Of a stretch of DNA of 64,000 nucleotides, positions 43,900 to 53,228 are shown piece by piece. Every line of letters starts with the position of its first letter. Position 1 is the first letter of the stretch. The notes beneath the pieces are model-generated. The model did no database searches, was not told the DNA's origin, and saw only the letters and a program-made list of their open reading frames with translations. Source of the DNA: an uncultured Alphaproteobacteria bacterium (GTDB lineage Bacteria > Pseudomonadota > Alphaproteobacteria > Micropepsales > Micropepsaceae); the NCBI GenBank assembly GCA_902826695.1, contig CADEFU010000001.1, positions 171,664 to 235,663 of the forward strand, in the 5' to 3' direction. The translations under genes were made by a program, and so were the position numbers.

Positions 43900-44745
43900 C
43901 TATTTTTGTTTGACGAGTTCGACGCGTCGGTTCTTCGCCTTGCCTTCATCCGTGCGGTTGTCGGCGATGGGGGCGGCTTGGCCAAGGCCCTTGGACGCGA
44001 GGCGGGTTTGCGCAACGCCGCCTTTAGCGATTGCGTCCATGACGGCTTTGGCCCGCGACTCGCTTAGCTTTTGGTTCGACGCGGCCGTGCCGACATTGTC
44101 GGTGTGACCTTCGATACTGATCTTAAGATCCGGCGCGCCTTTGAGCATCGCGACGATTTCCTTCACCGTCGCTTCGCCGTCGGCCTTGAGGGTCGATTTG
44201 CCGGTGTCGAAGTTGATGTAGAGGGCGATGAAGCCGTCTTTGTTCAGCGCGTCGAGCATCGCGTTCGCGCTGACTACTTGGGCCATCGCTTCGACCTCGA
44301 CGATGGACAATACATAGCTCTGCGTCGGCGCGCTCCAAATGTCGGGCTCTACCTTTATCCAGATGTCTTTGCCGTTCGCATTGGCTTTCAGGGTGGTTTC
44401 GCCGGGGTCCATGTCCTTCGGCGCACGCTCGAACACGACTTCGCCTTTGATTGCTTTGACGGCGTTTTGGTAGTTGCGAATGATCTGCAGCGGCGAGGGT
44501 TGGGTCTGCGGGTCCTTGTAGAAGTACCTGATGACGGTTGCTTGCCCTTCGATCGGCTTCTCCTCGACCTTGCCCTCGGCGTTCTTGATCTTGAACGTTA
44601 CGCTGTTGAAGTTCTTCTCGTAGTCGGTGATGCGGCTCTCCGGATAGCGCGTCAGCAGCGGATGGTCTTTCGATCCCTTTACGTCTTCTGCTTGCGCGGT
44701 CGTGGCGACAAACAGGAAGGCGGCGGCGGCAAGAAGGCGCTTCAT
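43900..44745 (-). CDS. OmpA-family peptidoglycan-binding outer-membrane protein
   Basis: A 281-residue exported protein. The signal peptide RLLAAAAFLFVATTAQAED is followed by a family-specific domain (~25-170), then the OmpA C-terminal domain (~175-280): LYINFDTGKSTLKADGE, ISIEGHTDNVGTAASNQKLSESRAKAV and NRRVELVKQ at the end. These residues bind meso-diaminopimelate of peptidoglycan. The first part lacks the eight-stranded barrel, so it is likely periplasmic and not an outer-membrane porin. ATG at 44745 with GGGAG upstream is preferred over the in-frame start 45 bases earlier. Confidence 0.85.
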   Translation of the reverse strand: MKRLLAAAAFLFVATTAQAEDVKGSKDHPLLTRYPESRITDYEKNFNSVTFKIKNAEGKVEEKPIEGQATVIRYFYKDPQTQPSPLQIIRNYQNAVKAIKGEVVFERAPKDMDPGETTLKANANGKDIWIKVEPDIWSAPTQSYVLSIVEVEAMAQVVSANAMLDALNKDGFIALYINFDTGKSTLKADGEATVKEIVAMLKGAPDLKISIEGHTDNVGTAASNQKLSESRAKAVMDAIAKGGVAQTRLASKGLGQAAPIADNRTDEGKAKNRRVELVKQK

Positions 44746-44836
44746 GATTGGCTCCCGAATCGTAGGCGCGGTAACATCGCCGCCTGGCAATGGTTGCGCA
44801 ATTGACGGGGATTACAAAGCGGTGCGGGAAAGCGAG

Positions 44837-45790
44837 CTATTCCGCCGCTTCGTGTTCGCCGACGTGCCAGGTGATCGGCGTGCCGTCGCGGTTGAGGAAT
44901 CCGTTGCGACCGCTGTCCTCGGGGGCTTCCTCGCCGGTGCGTTGGCGTAACAGCATGATGCATTGTTCGAGGATATGGCCCAGGTGCCAGAACTCGAGTT
45001 GGCCCTTCTCCGAGTAGAACTCGTTTTGGCGCGTGGCGTTCGGCGGCAGGATCGAGATCATCAGGCCGTAGTCGGCGTTGAACGCATGACGGCTGCCGGC
45101 GAGGTCGCGGACTTCCGCGGCAGCGGGTCCGCTTTCGGCCGAGTGATGGCACTGCACGACCGCACTACCGTCCTTGCCGCTGGTGAAGACATCGACGCCG
45201 TAATCGTGCGAGCGCTGGTTCAGTTTGACCAGCCAGCCCCAAGCGACGAAGAGCTTGCCTACCTCTTGCGCGAAGACGTCACCGGGGCGCATGCCCTTTG
45301 ATGCTGCGATCTTGCGGATGTCGTTCTGCCAGAAGCCCGCCGTCGTGCGCCGGCGTTGTTCGTTGAGCCACGTGCGCTCGGCGTCTTGATACAAGCGAAA
45401 GCGTTGACCGACCGAGAGTTGGTTCTCGCGCATTACCTTTGCGTGTTTGTGCGTGCGCGATTGGAAGAACGCTGCGAGCGCCGCTAAGATCAACGAGGCG
45501 CCGAGATAGGCAGCCCATTCGTAAGACGGAAGTGCTGCGGGATCGATCGGTTGCTTGATGAAGTCGAAATCGCCAACAAGAACCCAGTACGCGCCAGCGA
45601 CCGGCACCAACGGTACCAGGAACGCAGATAGATAACGTGCCCAATACTGCTTGATTTCGTTTTGCGTCTTTTCAATCGCAACCGCGAGCAACTCGTCGTC
45701 GAGGTCGTCACGCGTCAAGCCGAACGCCGTCGCGGTTGGGCGCGGCGTGGTCCACGGATTGGGGCCCATCGCGTCGGCCCCCGATAACAT
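44837..45790 (-). CDS. Membrane-anchored Mrr-like restriction-endonuclease-fold protein
   Basis: A 317-residue protein. Two hydrophobic helices (LSAFLVPLVPVAGAYWVLVG, ~54-73, and AAYLGASLILAALAAFF, ~93-109) form a hairpin; a charged linker follows, then a C-terminal domain (~165-275) with the layout of the Mrr-cat PD-(D/E)xK nuclease fold: GWLVKLNQRSHDYGVDVF with Asp200, then VVQCHHSAE. In Mrr the second motif reads QxK; here Gln213-Cys-His215 replaces the lysine, so catalysis is doubtful. ATG at 45790 with AAAGGA upstream is favoured over a GTG 48 bases earlier. Function unknown; neighbours give no hint of restriction. Confidence 0.65.
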   Translation of the reverse strand: MLSGADAMGPNPWTTPRPTATAFGLTRDDLDDELLAVAIEKTQNEIKQYWARYLSAFLVPLVPVAGAYWVLVGDFDFIKQPIDPAALPSYEWAAYLGASLILAALAAFFQSRTHKHAKVMRENQLSVGQRFRLYQDAERTWLNEQRRRTTAGFWQNDIRKIAASKGMRPGDVFAQEVGKLFVAWGWLVKLNQRSHDYGVDVFTSGKDGSAVVQCHHSAESGPAAAEVRDLAGSRHAFNADYGLMISILPPNATRQNEFYSEKGQLEFWHLGHILEQCIMLLRQRTGEEAPEDSGRNGFLNRDGTPITWHVGEHEAAE

Positions 45791-46113
45791 CAGTCGTCCT
45801 TTGGCATCGCTTTCGGACGGAAACGCCCCCTCGGCCACCGTCTGTGCGCCCCCCAGCGCAGGTCAGTGCTATAATTCCCCAATCCATTGATTGCACTTCG
45901 CGCGGCGCGTGTGGAGTGTCTTAGCGACACTTCGCGAAGGAATTTTCTGCGTTTCACTCGCCTCCCAGGGTTAATCCGGAGTGTACCCCTGCAGTTAGGG
46001 GGGCTTCAACCGTTGAGCCCCTAGAATTGGTGGGCGCGCTTTTTGCGGGTTGCGAATGGCCCTGCCAAAATTCTTTCGAGCGCCAAGGGAGCGGACAATT
46101 CGTTCGGGGAAGT
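45791..46113. other. 323-base intergenic region
   Basis: Between a divergent pair of genes. A perfect TATAAT is at 45870-45875 without a good -35. GGGGC (46000-46004) and TCAA (46006-46009) can pair with GCCCC and TTGA (46013-46021) in a small hairpin. No gene is convincing. Confidence 0.5.
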
Positions 46114-46419
46114 ATGAAGGCCTTGCTTTTCGTGCAGAGAATTGCCGAGTGCGCTGCGATCGGGGTGATTGGTCTAACCTTGGCGGTCATGTTGGTGCTT
46201 GCTGTTGCCCCTCAGATGCTTGCTGGGTACTTCGTCAGCAAGGCCGCCGACAGGTACGAAGCGGCCGGGCTCGATACGAGCGACTGCAAGTCGTTTAGGA
46301 AATCCCCTTATGTAACGGGGCACGGTGGCTGTCTTGAGAAGCCGATGACGCAGTTGGGGGCGCGGATGGCGGGCGACCGCTCAGGGTATAGTTCGCACGA
46401 AGCGCCGCCGCTCGAGTAA
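46114..46419 (+). CDS. Small hypothetical membrane protein
   Basis: A 101-residue protein with one strong hydrophobic segment (AAIGVIGLTLAVMLVLAVAPQMLAGYFV, ~14-41) and a short polar C-terminus that includes two cysteines (SDCKSF and GGCLEK). The positive N-terminus before the helix suggests an anchor, with the cysteine part outside the cytosol. Not recognised. ATG at 46114 after GGGGAAG is a good start; the longer upstream frame is rejected. Confidence 0.55.
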   Translation: MKALLFVQRIAECAAIGVIGLTLAVMLVLAVAPQMLAGYFVSKAADRYEAAGLDTSDCKSFRKSPYVTGHGGCLEKPMTQLGARMAGDRSGYSSHEAPPLE

Positions 46420-46479
46420 CCTTGCCGCCGATTTTCGGGCCGCATTGACACTTGTTTGGTCCCCGCGCACACCAGCGCC

Positions 46480-48480
46480 ATGGACGTCGCCGAACCCCTC
46501 TTTACGCGCATCAAGCCGCCGCGCAAGGCCGTGCCGTTTCTGCCGATGTCGAAGGCAGAGATGGAGCGGCTCGGCTGGGACGCGTGCGATGTTGTGATCG
46601 TGACGGGCGACGCCTATGTCGATCACCCGAGTTTCGGGATGGCGATCATCGGACGGTTGCTTGAGGCGCAAGGTCTTCGCGTCGGCATTATCGCGCAACC
46701 GGATTGGCAGAGCGCGGAGCCGTTCAAAGCGTTGGGCAAGCCGCGGCTCTTCTTCGGTGTCACCGGCGGCAATATGGATTCGATGGTGAACCGCTACACG
46801 TCGGATCGCCGTCTGCGCCACAACGACAACTACTCGCCGGGTGGCGAAGGCGGGAAGCGGCCCGACCGCTGCTCCGTCGTCTACGCGCAGCGGTGCCGCG
46901 AAGCTTTCAAAGACGTGCCGATCGTGCTTGGCGGGATCGAGGCGTCGCTGAGGCGCATCGCGCACTACGACTACTGGTCGGACAAGGTGCGCCGGTCGAT
47001 CCTGGCGGATGCGAAGGCCGACATTCTGCTCTACGGCAACGCGGAGCGGGCGATCGTCGAGGTCGCGCGCCGCATGGCGGACGGCGCGAAGCCTGCCGAG
47101 CTCGACGATGTGCGCGGTGTGGCGCTCTTCAAATCGCGCGTGCCGGACGGCTGGGTCGAGGCGCGTGCGGACCATGTCGAGAGCGCGGATGAAGGTGCGC
47201 GGATCGGCGCGCCGAACACTGTCGTGCGTCTGCCGTCCTGCGAGCAGGTGATGGAAGATAAGGAAGCGTATGCACGCGCCTCTCGGGTGTTGCATCGTGA
47301 GAGCAACCCCGGCAATGCGCGCGCGCTGGTGCAACGACATGCGGATCGCGAGCTTTGGGTGACGCCGCCGCCGATACCGCTGACGACGGCCGAGATGGAC
47401 GGCGTGTACGACTTGCCGTACGCGCGCGGACCGCATCCCTCTTACGGCGAGGCGAAGATCCCGGCGTGGGAGATGATCCGCTTCTCGGTCACGATCATGC
47501 GCGGGTGCTTTGGCGGGTGCACGTTCTGCTCGATCACGGAGCATGAGGGGCGGATCATTCAGAGCCGGTCGGAGGATTCGGTGCTGAAGGAAATCGGCAA
47601 CATCCGCGACAAGACAAAAGGCTTCACCGGCGTCATCTCCGACATCGGCGGGCCGACGGCGAATATGTACCGGATGGCGTGCAAGGATCCTAAGATCGAA
47701 AGCGCGTGCCGGCGGCCATCGTGCGTTTATCCGGGGATCTGCCCGAACTTGAACACGAGCCATGAGGCGCTGATCGGCTTGTACCGCAAGGCGCGCGCGG
47801 TGCCCGGCGTGAAAAAGGTGATGGTGGCCTCCGGCGTGCGCTACGACCTTGCGGTCGAGAGCCCGGAATATGTGGAGGAGCTCGTCACGCACCACGTCGG
47901 CGGGCTCTTAAAGATCGCGCCGGAGCACACCGAAGACGGGCCGCTCGCGAAGATGATGAAGCCCGGCATCGGCACCTACGAACGCTTCAAGACGATGTTC
48001 GACGCGGCGGCGAAGAAAGCGGGCAAGAAGTATTACCTAGTGCCGTATTTCATCGCCGCTCATCCGGGCACGACCGATGAGGACATGATGCACCTCGCCG
48101 TTTGGCTCAAAAAAAACGGGTTCAAGGCCGACCAGGTGCAAACATTCCTACCCTCGCCGATGGCAAGCGCAACGGCGATGTATCACACGGGGGTCAACAC
48201 CTTGCGCGGCGTACGGCGCGGCGCGAGCGAGCGGGTCGCGAGCGTCACGGGCTTGCGCCAGCGGCGGCTGCACAAAGCGTTCCTGCGCTACCACGATCCG
48301 GAGAATTGGCCCGTGCTGCGCGAGGCGTTGAAAGCGATGGGCCGGGCGGATTTAATCGGGGCGGGCAAGCATCATCTCGTGCCGGCGACGCAGCCGACGG
48401 GTTCTCCGGCCGCAAAGCGCGAGCCCGGAAAGAAGTTCTCGACGAAGGGCGTGTTTCCGAGGGTGGGGAAGGGTCGTTGA
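46480..48480 (+). CDS. YgiQ family radical SAM protein
   Basis: A 666-residue radical SAM enzyme. The N-terminal domain ([28 protein letters not shown]) is the YgiQ/UPF0313 head; the iron-sulfur motif is [12 protein letters not shown] (CxxxCxxC). Further landmarks: [26 protein letters not shown]-like [14 protein letters not shown], and [19 protein letters not shown]. The reaction is not known. The C-terminus is basic. ATG at 46480 is favoured over TTG at 46456. The gene stands alone between a small membrane protein and a hydrolase. Confidence 0.9.
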   Translation: MDVAEPLFTRIKPPRKAVPFLPMSKAEMERLGWDACDVVIVTGDAYVDHPSFGMAIIGRLLEAQGLRVGIIAQPDWQSAEPFKALGKPRLFFGVTGGNMDSMVNRYTSDRRLRHNDNYSPGGEGGKRPDRCSVVYAQRCREAFKDVPIVLGGIEASLRRIAHYDYWSDKVRRSILADAKADILLYGNAERAIVEVARRMADGAKPAELDDVRGVALFKSRVPDGWVEARADHVESADEGARIGAPNTVVRLPSCEQVMEDKEAYARASRVLHRESNPGNARALVQRHADRELWVTPPPIPLTTAEMDGVYDLPYARGPHPSYGEAKIPAWEMIRFSVTIMRGCFGGCTFCSITEHEGRIIQSRSEDSVLKEIGNIRDKTKGFTGVISDIGGPTANMYRMACKDPKIESACRRPSCVYPGICPNLNTSHEALIGLYRKARAVPGVKKVMVASGVRYDLAVESPEYVEELVTHHVGGLLKIAPEHTEDGPLAKMMKPGIGTYERFKTMFDAAAKKAGKKYYLVPYFIAAHPGTTDEDMMHLAVWLKKNGFKADQVQTFLPSPMASATAMYHTGVNTLRGVRRGASERVASVTGLRQRRLHKAFLRYHDPENWPVLREALKAMGRADLIGAGKHHLVPATQPTGSPAAKREPGKKFSTKGVFPRVGKGR

Positions 48481-48604
48481 GGCCACAATTGCGCTACAAC
48501 GGAAACGCTAGCGATCTATTTGGGTCGCCCGGCTTCAACGGGCTCGCTCCTGATGAAAGGCATCAGAGCGCGGGCGACTCGGGCTCAAACGGCGGAGTGG
48601 GGCG

Positions 48605-49582
48605 ATGATGCGATGGATTTTTCGGATTGTGGGTGGCGTCATCGTTTTGGCAGCGCTGGCGATAGGTGTCGTCGCGGCGATGACGCTTGAGTTCGGCGAG
48701 CGGCCGGCGGCGTCGCTTAAGGCGGTCGAGATTGCGGCCGATGTGAAATTCGTTGAGGCGAACGGTATTCGCTTTGCCTATCTCGAAGAGGGGCAGGGGC
48801 CGCTTGTGCTGCTGTTCCACGGCTATCCGGAGACGGCGCGGTCGTGGAGTGCCGTGCAGCGCCGCATCGCGGCGGCCGGGTATCGCGTCGTCGCGCCTTA
48901 CATGCGCGGCTATCCGCCGACGTCGTTTGCTCCCGACGGCGACTATTCGGCCTCCACGCTCGGCAAAGACGTTGTCGCGCTGATCGATGCGTTGGGCGAA
49001 CAGAGTGCGGTCGTCGTCGGTCACGATTGGGGCGCATCGGCGGTCTATTCGGCGGCGGCGAACAATCCGCAGAAGATCACAAAGCTTGTCGCGCTCTCGG
49101 TCCCGCATGCGCGCGCGATCGTCGGCGACTCGTCGTTCTTGCTCGATGCGCCGCATTTCCTTGTTTATCAGCTGCCGGTCGCCGAGCGGCTGCTGTGGAG
49201 CTACGACTTCGCGCATGTCGACCTGATCTATCGCCGCTGCGCGGGCAGCTACACGCCGCCGGCCGATGTGCTGGAGGACGTCAAGGCGACGCTGCGCACG
49301 CCGGGGGCCAGCGCGGCCGTGCTCGGCTATTACTGGACGATCTTCAAGAGCGATCCGGCGGCAGCGGAAGCTGCCGCGGCAAAACCGATCACGATGCCCA
49401 CGCTCATCATCGGCGGCGCAAAGGACTGCGTGGTCAAGGCCACTCGGTTTGAGAAGGCGCGGCCCACGTTTACCGGGCCGTATCAGTATGTCGAACTTGC
49501 GGGCGTCGGACACTTCCCGCAGCTTGAGGCGCCGGGGGAGACGGGCGAGGCGATCGTGCGGTTCCTCGGCCCACCGCAATAG
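48605..49582 (+). CDS. Alpha/beta hydrolase, epoxide-hydrolase-like, membrane-anchored
   Basis: A 325-residue protein. An N-terminal helix (FRIVGGVIVLAALAIGVVAAM) anchors or exports it. The catalytic domain has LLFHGYPETARSW (oxyanion), VVVGHDWGASAVYSA with an aspartate nucleophile, and GVGHFPQLEAPG with the late histidine, which together indicate an epoxide hydrolase or haloalkane-dehalogenase-type enzyme rather than an esterase. The substrate and the side of the membrane on which it works are not known. A ribosome-binding site GGAG lies just before the ATG at 48605. Confidence 0.85.
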   Translation: MMRWIFRIVGGVIVLAALAIGVVAAMTLEFGERPAASLKAVEIAADVKFVEANGIRFAYLEEGQGPLVLLFHGYPETARSWSAVQRRIAAAGYRVVAPYMRGYPPTSFAPDGDYSASTLGKDVVALIDALGEQSAVVVGHDWGASAVYSAAANNPQKITKLVALSVPHARAIVGDSSFLLDAPHFLVYQLPVAERLLWSYDFAHVDLIYRRCAGSYTPPADVLEDVKATLRTPGASAAVLGYYWTIFKSDPAAAEAAAAKPITMPTLIIGGAKDCVVKATRFEKARPTFTGPYQYVELAGVGHFPQLEAPGETGEAIVRFLGPPQ

Positions 49583-49626
49583 GTCTTGATCTATCGCAAA
49601 GCTCGGCGGCGCTACCGTCGGTAGAT

Positions 49627-49645
49627 ATTGCGAATGATTTGCAAT
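49627..49645. promoter_or_regulatory. Fur-like operator before feoA
   Basis: ATTGCGAATGATTTGCAAT is a near-perfect 19-base palindrome (the two halves differ at three positions) twelve bases upstream of feoA. Sequence, location and the iron-transport function of the next genes all point to an iron-responsive repressor site. Confidence 0.7.
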
Positions 49646-49656
49646 AAGCTCCTGGA

Positions 49657-49887
49657 ATGAAACTGAACGAATTGAGGCCGGGTCGGGTTGCGCGGGTGCG
49701 CGGCGTTGACGCCGGCAGCGCCGAACTTGAGGCGAAGCTGCGCGAGGTCGGGTTCTCGGAAGGGGACGAGGTCGAGATGCTGGGCTATGGGCCGTTCGGC
49801 GGGCGGACGCTTGCCGTGCGTCTCAACCGAACCATCATCGCGTTGCGTGGACCTGAGGCGGCGCTGGTCGAGGTGGAACCCGCATGA
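49657..49887 (+). CDS. feoA: Ferrous iron transport protein A (FeoA)
   Basis: A 76-residue SH3-like protein that supports the FeoB iron transporter. LNELRPGRVARVRGV, LREVGFSEGDEVEMLGYGPF and LAVRLNRTIIALRGPEAALVEVE follow the family pattern throughout. It overlaps feoB by four bases (ATGA), so both are made from one mRNA under the Fur-like site just upstream. Confidence 0.95.
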   Translation: MKLNELRPGRVARVRGVDAGSAELEAKLREVGFSEGDEVEMLGYGPFGGRTLAVRLNRTIIALRGPEAALVEVEPA

Positions 49888-51701
49888 GCGTGTTTCGTCT
49901 GGCGCTGGTCGGGGCGCCGAATTCGGGCAAGTCGACGCTGTTCAATGGGTTGACCGGGGGGCGCGCGAAGGTCGCGAACTACGCGGGTGTCACCGTTGAG
50001 CGGCGTAGCGGGACGTTCGCGACGCCGGGGGGGCGTTCGGTCGAGTTGATCGACTTGCCGGGAATCTACGGTTTGTCGGCGCGTTCGATGGACGAGCGGA
50101 TTGCGGTCGAGGTGATCAGCGGCAAGGACGAGCAGAAGCCGGACGCGTTGCTGGTGCTGATCGATGCGGCGGACTTGCGGACGCACTTGCACTTGGCATT
50201 GCAGCTAAAAGGGCTCGGGCGGCCGATGCTGCTCGTGCTCAACATGATCGATTTGGCCGAGCGCGACGGCGTGAAGATCGACGTTGCAAAGCTCGAAGCG
50301 CGGCTTGGCATTCCCGTCGTTACCACCTGCGCGACGCGCAAGGCGGGGCGGGCATCGTTGCTGACGCGGCTCGATCAGGTGATCGAAGGCGGCATGCCAG
50401 GCACGGGGCGCGCCGAGGTCATGGAATTGCGCACGCTACAGGCGCAAGCGCGTGCCATCGCGCGCGAGGCGATCCTGGCCGAACCCGCGATGAACAAGGT
50501 GACGCGGGCGATCGACAGCGTCGTGCTGCATCCGGTGGCTGGGCTGCTCATCCTGTTCGGGCTGTTGTTCTTCGTGTTCCAAGCCGTGTTCACGTGGGCA
50601 GAACTGCCGATGACTTGGATCGAAGACGGGTTTGCCGCGCTCGGCCCTTGGATAGGCACGGTGCTGGCGGAGGGATGGCTTAAGAGTTTGATCGTCGATG
50701 GGATCATCGCAGGCGTCGGGAGCGTGGTCGTTTTTCTGCCGCAGATCGTGATCCTGTTCGCGTTCATCTTGGCGCTGGAGGCGTCCGGCTACATGGCGCG
50801 CGCTGCGTTTCTGATGGACGAGCTGATGCTGCGCGTCGGGTTGAACGGGCGCGCGTTCATTCCGCTGTTGTCGAGCTTCGCTTGCGCGATCCCGGGCATG
50901 ATGTCGGCGCGCACGATCGAGAACGAGAACGACCGGTTGACGACGATCTTGGTCGCGCCGCTGATGACCTGTTCGGCGCGGTTGCCCGTTTACACGCTCA
51001 TCATCGCCGCGTTCATTCCGCCGACGGCGGTGGGGCTGTTCAATTTGCAGGGACTTGTGATGTTCGCGCTCTATATCGCGGGCGTGATCAGCGCGGTCGT
51101 GGTGGCGTTCCTACTGAAGCGGACGCTGACGCAAGGGCGGCCGCAGCCGTTGCTCATGGAGATGCCGACGTACAAGCTTCCCGATCCGCGCGATTTCTTC
51201 ATCAATCTTTGGATGCGCGGATGGGCGTTTTTGAAGCGCGCGGGCATGTATATTTTCGTTATTTCCGTGATCCTGTGGTTTCTGTCGAGCTATCCGAGTT
51301 CGGCCTCCGGCATTCGGGAGACCTATGCCGGCATGCTCGGCAGTTGGCTTGAGCCGCTGCTCGCTCCGATCGGATTTAACCTTGAGATTGCGATCGCACT
51401 CGTGCCCGGGTTCGCGGCGCGCGAGGTCGCGGTGGGTGCACTGGGCACGGTCTATGCCGTGCAAGGCGACGGCGAAGGAGCGGGGCTGGCGCAGGCGCTG
51501 CAAAGCGCGTGGTCGTTGCCGACGGCGCTCGCGTTCCTTGCTTGGTACGTGTTCGCGCCGCAGTGCATGGCGACGCTTGCGGTCGCGCGGCGTGAGATGA
51601 ACTCGTGGCGCTGGACGGCGTTTATGTTCGGCTATCTGTTCGTAATGGCTTACGTGGCGGCGGGCGCCACGTATTGGACCGCGCGCTGGGCGGGGCTTTA
51701 G
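49884..51701 (+). CDS. feoB: Ferrous iron transport protein B (FeoB)
   Basis: A 605-residue Fe2+ transporter of the inner membrane. The N-terminal GTPase has G1 GAPNSGKST (11-19), G3 DLPGIYGL and NMIDLAE as the G4 segment; then a helical regulator and about ten membrane segments with the paired gate motifs (FLPQIVILF; AFIPLLSSFACAIPGMMSAR). The protein is shorter than E. coli FeoB (773), as in many bacteria, and no FeoC gene adjoins. The stop overlaps the end of the convergent FrnE-type gene by four bases. Confidence 0.96.
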   Translation: MSVFRLALVGAPNSGKSTLFNGLTGGRAKVANYAGVTVERRSGTFATPGGRSVELIDLPGIYGLSARSMDERIAVEVISGKDEQKPDALLVLIDAADLRTHLHLALQLKGLGRPMLLVLNMIDLAERDGVKIDVAKLEARLGIPVVTTCATRKAGRASLLTRLDQVIEGGMPGTGRAEVMELRTLQAQARAIAREAILAEPAMNKVTRAIDSVVLHPVAGLLILFGLLFFVFQAVFTWAELPMTWIEDGFAALGPWIGTVLAEGWLKSLIVDGIIAGVGSVVVFLPQIVILFAFILALEASGYMARAAFLMDELMLRVGLNGRAFIPLLSSFACAIPGMMSARTIENENDRLTTILVAPLMTCSARLPVYTLIIAAFIPPTAVGLFNLQGLVMFALYIAGVISAVVVAFLLKRTLTQGRPQPLLMEMPTYKLPDPRDFFINLWMRGWAFLKRAGMYIFVISVILWFLSSYPSSASGIRETYAGMLGSWLEPLLAPIGFNLEIAIALVPGFAAREVAVGALGTVYAVQGDGEGAGLAQALQSAWSLPTALAFLAWYVFAPQCMATLAVARREMNSWRWTAFMFGYLFVMAYVAAGATYWTARWAGL

Positions 51702-52348
51702 CCGGTTGCGACGGCGCCGCCGGTTTCGGCCGCGACGCGGTCGATGACGCGCACGAGGTGTTCGGCGTCTTGAGCGCCGTTGACCAGGACCTTGCCGCCG
51801 ATCAGGAATGTCGGGACGCCGTTGATGCCGATTTTGCGGGCCATGGTGTCTTCGCGCTCAACCGATTCACGGTCGGCGTCGGAGTCCAAAAGCTCTTCCA
51901 CCAGTTCGGGGTCCATGCCGACTTCGTTGGCGATCGTGGCCAGCATCTTGGTCTTGCCGATGTCCACGCCGTCGATGAAGTAGCGCTTGAACAGCGCCTC
52001 AACGAGTTCGTTTTGAACGCCAAGCGAATGCGACCAGCGGATCACGCGGTGCGCGTTGAGCGTATTCGGCGTACGCGTGATCTTTTCGAACGCGAAGGCG
52101 ATGCCTTCATCTTCGCCGGCTTTCAGCAGGGCCGCGTGGATCGGCTTGATTTTGTCGGACGAGCCGAACTTCTGCTCAATGTATGTTTTGCGATCGACGC
52201 CTTCGAGCGGCGTTGAGGGATCGAGTTGGAACGGGCGCCAGCGCACGTCGAACTCGATCTGGGGACGCAGGCTCAGCGCGCGCTCCAGGCGGCGCTTGCC
52301 GATGTAACACCACGGACAGACCGTGTCGGAGATGACGTCGATTTGCAT
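51698..52348 (-). CDS. FrnE-type DsbA-family oxidoreductase
   Basis: A 216-residue cytosolic thioredoxin-fold protein. Cys11 and Cys14 form CPWC in the N-terminus, followed by YIGKRRLERAL; the central helical insert and the cis-proline region GINGVPTFLIGGKVLVNGAQ complete the fold. FrnE relatives are disulfide oxidoreductases or isomerases tied to oxidative stress or polyketide assembly. No export signal is seen, so it acts in the cytosol. The start at 52348 gives the usual family N-terminus. Confidence 0.9.
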   Translation of the reverse strand: MQIDVISDTVCPWCYIGKRRLERALSLRPQIEFDVRWRPFQLDPSTPLEGVDRKTYIEQKFGSSDKIKPIHAALLKAGEDEGIAFAFEKITRTPNTLNAHRVIRWSHSLGVQNELVEALFKRYFIDGVDIGKTKMLATIANEVGMDPELVEELLDSDADRESVEREDTMARKIGINGVPTFLIGGKVLVNGAQDAEHLVRVIDRVAAETGGAVATG

Positions 52349-52457
52349 AGAGCGAAGATAGCCATGGAAGTGCGCAACAGAAAAGAAGTTTTCGCATATT
52401 GGTCAAACGCACGCAGGCGTTTAAGGATAATTCTCCTCAACCTTTTCGGATAGGCCG

Positions 52458-53225
52458 ATGGCTTCGAAAGTGACGTTCGATCTCGCCGGACAAACGGCTC
52501 TCATCACGGGCGCGTCGAGCGGTTTCGGCGCACGGTTCGCAGATGTTCTCAGCGAAGCGGGCGCGCATGTTGTTCTTACCGGACGTCGTGTCGAACGCCT
52601 CAACGCGTTAAGAGACAAGATTGTCGCGAAGGGCGGGCGCGCGAGCGCGCTGGCACTCGATGTGACGAATGTCGCAGGCGTTCGTGCTTGCGTTTCTGCG
52701 GCTGAGGCGGGAGCAGGGCCGATCTCAATTCTCGTTAACAACGCCGGTTTGAACGTGCAGTCCAGTGCCGGCGCCTTGAACGAGCGCGACTACGACACGA
52801 TCATGAACACGAACGTAAAGGGTGCGTTCTTCGTCGCGCAGACGGTCGGCAACAGGATGGTGGAACAGAAGATTCAAGGGCGAATTGTTAACGTTGCGTC
52901 GATCGGCGCGTTCAAAGCGCTGCCGGGGCTCGTGACCTATTCCATGTCGAAAGCGTCAGTCGCGATGATGACGAAAGGGCTCGCGCGCGAGTGGGCCAAG
53001 CATCACATTGCGGTGAATGCTCTCTGCCCGGGCTTCATCGAGACCGAATTGAACGACGAATGGTTCCGCTCCGAAGGCGGACAGAAGCAAGTAGCCGGTT
53101 TTCCGCGGCGGCGATTGGGCAAGGCCGAGGATTTGGACGGCCTGCTGCTGCTACTGTGTTCGAAGCACGCGTCGTTCATCACCGGCTCGCTGTTCACGAT
53201 CGATGACGGGCAATTGCTCGGCTGA
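52458..53225 (+). CDS. Short-chain dehydrogenase/reductase
   Basis: A 255-residue classical SDR. The cofactor loop TGASSGFGARFADVL (~17-31), NNAG (~94-97), the active-site YSMSK with its lysine, and PGFIETELN are all intact, so a NAD(P)-dependent alcohol/ketone oxidoreductase is expected; the TGRR after the second strand favours NADP. The substrate is not predictable. It is tail-to-tail with the Pro-rich protein gene. No terminator is evident between them. Confidence 0.9.
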   Translation: MASKVTFDLAGQTALITGASSGFGARFADVLSEAGAHVVLTGRRVERLNALRDKIVAKGGRASALALDVTNVAGVRACVSAAEAGAGPISILVNNAGLNVQSSAGALNERDYDTIMNTNVKGAFFVAQTVGNRMVEQKIQGRIVNVASIGAFKALPGLVTYSMSKASVAMMTKGLAREWAKHHIAVNALCPGFIETELNDEWFRSEGGQKQVAGFPRRRLGKAEDLDGLLLLLCSKHASFITGSLFTIDDGQLLG

Positions 53226-53228
53226 GCC

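Noticed and set aside
44837..45790. Type IV restriction system
   Set aside because: The nuclease motif lacks its lysine, the protein is membrane-bound and no other restriction or defence gene is adjacent.
45870..45875. Promoter based on a perfect TATAAT
   Set aside because: No acceptable -35 element lies 16-18 bases upstream, so I did not list it as a promoter.
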